Assembly (NCBI GenBank): GCA_021158865.1
Contig: JAGGSX010000141.1
Coordinates: forward strand, 1-5,040
DNA length: 5,040 nucleotides
Reading direction: 5' to 3'
From: Thermoplasmata archaeon
Lineage (GTDB): Archaea; Thermoplasmatota; E2; UBA202; JdFR-43
Both the position numbers and the translations under genes were made by a program. The notes beneath the pieces were generated by a model. The model was not told where the DNA came from. It did no database searches and saw nothing but the letters and a program-made list of their open reading frames with translations. Positions 3,210-5,040 of this stretch are shown here, one piece after another (the stretch's first letter is position 1; the number at the start of each line of letters is the position of its first letter).

Positions 3210-5040
3210 ATGAAGGTAAAGATATTTATTATTGCATCTATGTTTATAATAACTTTTGTAAACGGAAATTCTGTAAATGGAGAGATAGAAAAAAATATTT
3301 CTCCAGTGTGCGAGATTCTGTTTCCTGCAAATTATTCTGTTGTGAATGGTATTATAAGTATTTCAGGAAATGCCTATGATGCAGATGGCTCTGTCGAATC
3401 TGTGTGGATAAAAATTGGAAATGGGAGCTGGCAGGAAGCGAATGGCACAACAACATGGCAATATGAAATGAATACAAGCGAATACACCAATGGATTTTAC
3501 GATATATATGCAAAATCGTATGATGGAACAAACTTTTCATCAGTTTCATATATTGCTGTAACCGTTGACAATTTCGCAGGCAGTTATTATTTACAGTGGT
3601 CAAAAACATATAGTGGAAGAAGATATGAAGGGGCTCAGCCGATTGGCGACGCCGACAATGATGGAGAGAATGAATTGCTTGTTGGTGGAACTGATGCAGT
3701 TTTAAGAGTTTTGAAATGGAATGGGACAGCATATTCTGAAGAAGCAGAAATGACCAGTGGTTATGGAGACAACCCTGGAGGATTTAGTATAGGAGATGTG
3801 GATAATGATGGGGAGAATGAAATAGCAGTGGCATGGGATTATCACTTTCAGGCATTTAAATGGAATGGGGCGAGCTACCAGCAGATTGGTAGCACATGGA
3901 CTGGAGATGGAGCGGATAATACATACGATTGTTTTATTGGTGATTTCAACAACGATGGTGAAAATGAAGTAATACTGGCTGATGACCCATATCCAGGAGA
4001 TCCAGAAATTACTGTTTTGAAATGGGATGGAACAGATTTTGTGGAGATTGCTTCTTGGAATTATCCAAGTGGAAATGTTATAACACCCATGGCATGGATT
4101 GCCGATGTTGATGATGATGGAGAGAATGAAATTGTCTGCACACCTGGAGAAAATTTAGTTGTTCTGGATTGGAATGGCAATTCTTTCAATTCAACCACGG
4201 TAGATACCTTTTCCTATGAGAGCTATGCATGTACTTGTAGGGATTTGAATGGAGATGGAACACCAGAAATTGCTGTGGGGCTAGAGGCGCCCACGGCGTA
4301 TGTATATGAGTGGAATGGTTCTTCCTACTGCCAGATATGGACTCAAACTTGGTCTGGCGAGGATGATGTGATAGAAGGCATAGGCATTGGAGATACCAAT
4401 GGAGATGGAACACCAGAGCTGTGTGTTGGGACAGATAAGGTGCATATATTGGAATGGAATGGAAATTCTTTTGTTCAGGAAGCAATTTTACCGACAGAAG
4501 GAACTTTGGCAAAAGTGGCAGTTGGTGATTGTGATAATGATGGAGAAAATGAGATTAATGCTGCAGATGTTATGGGATATCCAAATAAAGAATCCGTATG
4601 GAAATGCATGATAGATACTCCCCCAATATGTAACATTACATACCCATTTAATGGTTCGATGGTAAGAGGGATTATTACAATAAATGGAAGTGTGAGTGAT
4701 TTAGAAAATAATACTCAAAGTGTTTTCATTAGAATAGATGATAAGGAATGGACAGAAGCAACAATAAATGATGGAAAATGGTCATACAAATGGAATACGA
4801 CACAGGTGGGCGAGGGCTGGCACACTATATGCGCAGGCGCATCTGATGGAGAGAGATTTTCATCAATTTCATACGAGAAGGTGATGGTTGTAAATGCTCC
4901 ATTCAATATTTCATTATACCAAGGATGGAATTTTGTTACAATAGCTTGCGAGAACAATTATACAGCATCTTCTTTATATAATGATATACAAGGATGCAAT
5001 CTCATATTGAAATGGAATAACAGCAAAAATGACTTTGATG
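3210..5040 (+). CDS. Secreted surface protein: Ig-like, seven-bladed FG-GAP/VCBS propeller, Ig-like (runs off right edge)
   Basis: Open for 610 codons from ATG 3210 to the edge, without a stop. Residues 1-19 or 1-24 form a signal peptide (Lys2 and Lys4, then hydrophobic 'IFIIASMFIITFV', possible cleavage after VNG). Residues about 31-117 form an Ig-like domain starting 'SPVCEILFP'. Residues about 125-468 hold seven calcium-loop motifs of the D.[DN].DG..E type, beginning at Asp147, 196, 245, 299, 345, 395 and 440, each followed by a hydrophobic strand and 'LKWNG'-like strands: a seven-bladed integrin-type propeller. A second Ig-like domain (about 470-562, 'PPICNITYP') resembles the first. From 563, 'FNISLYQGWNFVTIA' opens a further domain that also occurs near the C-terminus of archaeal surface proteins. 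Many N-x-S/T sites suggest glycosylation. It probably sits in or on the S-layer for adhesion or carbohydrate binding; the exact role is unknown. Any membrane anchor is beyond the window. Confidence 0.85.
   Translation, partial: MKVKIFIIASMFIITFVNGNSVNGEIEKNISPVCEILFPANYSVVNGIISISGNAYDADGSVESVWIKIGNGSWQEANGTTTWQYEMNTSEYTNGFYDIYAKSYDGTNFSSVSYIAVTVDNFAGSYYLQWSKTYSGRRYEGAQPIGDADNDGENELLVGGTDAVLRVLKWNGTAYSEEAEMTSGYGDNPGGFSIGDVDNDGENEIAVAWDYHFQAFKWNGASYQQIGSTWTGDGADNTYDCFIGDFNNDGENEVILADDPYPGDPEITVLKWDGTDFVEIASWNYPSGNVITPMAWIADVDDDGENEIVCTPGENLVVLDWNGNSFNSTTVDTFSYESYACTCRDLNGDGTPEIAVGLEAPTAYVYEWNGSSYCQIWTQTWSGEDDVIEGIGIGDTNGDGTPELCVGTDKVHILEWNGNSFVQEAILPTEGTLAKVAVGDCDNDGENEINAADVMGYPNKESVWKCMIDTPPICNITYPFNGSMVRGIITINGSVSDLENNTQSVFIRIDDKEWTEATINDGKWSYKWNTTQVGEGWHTICAGASDGERFSSISYEKVMVVNAPFNISLYQGWNFVTIACENNYTASSLYNDIQGCNLILKWNNSKNDFD
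3648..4553 (+). repeat. Seven coding repeats for propeller calcium loops
   Basis: The loops start at bases 3648, 3795, 3942, 4104, 4242, 4392 and 4527, spaced 49, 49, 54, 46, 50 and 45 codons apart. Loops 1-4 and 7 end in DGENE; loops 5 and 6 end in DGTPE and share an identical 20-base stretch (4248-4267 and 4398-4417), which points to a local duplication of one blade. The repeats are diverged elsewhere and lie in one reading frame, so they are protein repeats, not a CRISPR or satellite array. Confidence 0.85.

Noticed and set aside
3197..3379. Plus-strand 60-codon frame starting with TTG near the surface gene
   Set aside because: It is out of frame with the signal peptide and Ig-like domain encoded from 3210 and has no ribosome site or recognisable sequence.
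3648..4553. CRISPR-like or tandem DNA repeat array
   Set aside because: The repeats keep one reading frame, vary in sequence and spacing, and encode calcium-binding propeller loops.
3352..4957. Other open frames on both strands within the surface-protein gene
   Set aside because: They come from the repeated, biased coding sequence of the propeller and Ig domains; none carries a motif or start signal.

Overview
The window reads as a low-GC (roughly mid-30s percent, judged by eye) euryarchaeal genome fragment, most likely from an uncultured Thermoplasmatota-like lineage. The archaeal signs are TATA-box promoters placed about 22-30 nt upstream of start codons that lack Shine-Dalgarno sites (apparently leaderless genes), archaeal PhoU/RCK_C fusion proteins, an archaeal-style PAS histidine kinase with a 'HYFFNP' H-box, and a secreted calcium-loop beta-propeller/Ig surface protein. 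The phylum is an inference from gene content; the domain Archaea is much firmer.

Layout. Bases 1-384 (minus strand) hold the N-terminal part of a cytoplasmic PAS sensor histidine kinase that runs off the left edge just after the phospho-acceptor histidine. Bases 385-514 are a divergent promoter region with one TATA box for each direction. Bases 515-1935 carry two overlapping genes: a compact class II aldolase (515-1015) and methylthioribose-1-phosphate isomerase mtnA (TTG start at 1006, with a strong Shine-Dalgarno site inside the aldolase gene). Only 15 nt or so after mtnA lies a new TATA box, followed by two tandem PhoU-RCK_C paralogues (1969-2592 and 2589-3170) joined by an ATGA stop/start overlap. 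A T-run at 3181-3187 probably ends that unit and may double as part of the promoter of the last gene. From 3210 to the right edge is a large secreted protein: signal peptide, Ig-like domain, seven-bladed FG-GAP/VCBS propeller, second Ig-like domain and the start of a further domain.

How the genes work together. The aldolase-mtnA pair fits salvage of 5'-methylthioadenosine or 5'-deoxyadenosine: MtnA isomerises the 5-substituted ribose-1-phosphate to the ribulose-1-phosphate, and the aldolase would split it into dihydroxyacetone phosphate and an aldehyde. The two PhoU-RCK_C proteins are probably partners that regulate an ion transporter encoded elsewhere. The kinase and the surface protein look like independent neighbours. 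A consistent rule runs through the window: the first gene of each unit has a TATA box and no Shine-Dalgarno site, whereas the two internal genes have clear Shine-Dalgarno sites and overlap their upstream gene. I see no rRNA, tRNA, CRISPR array, insertion sequence or defence system.
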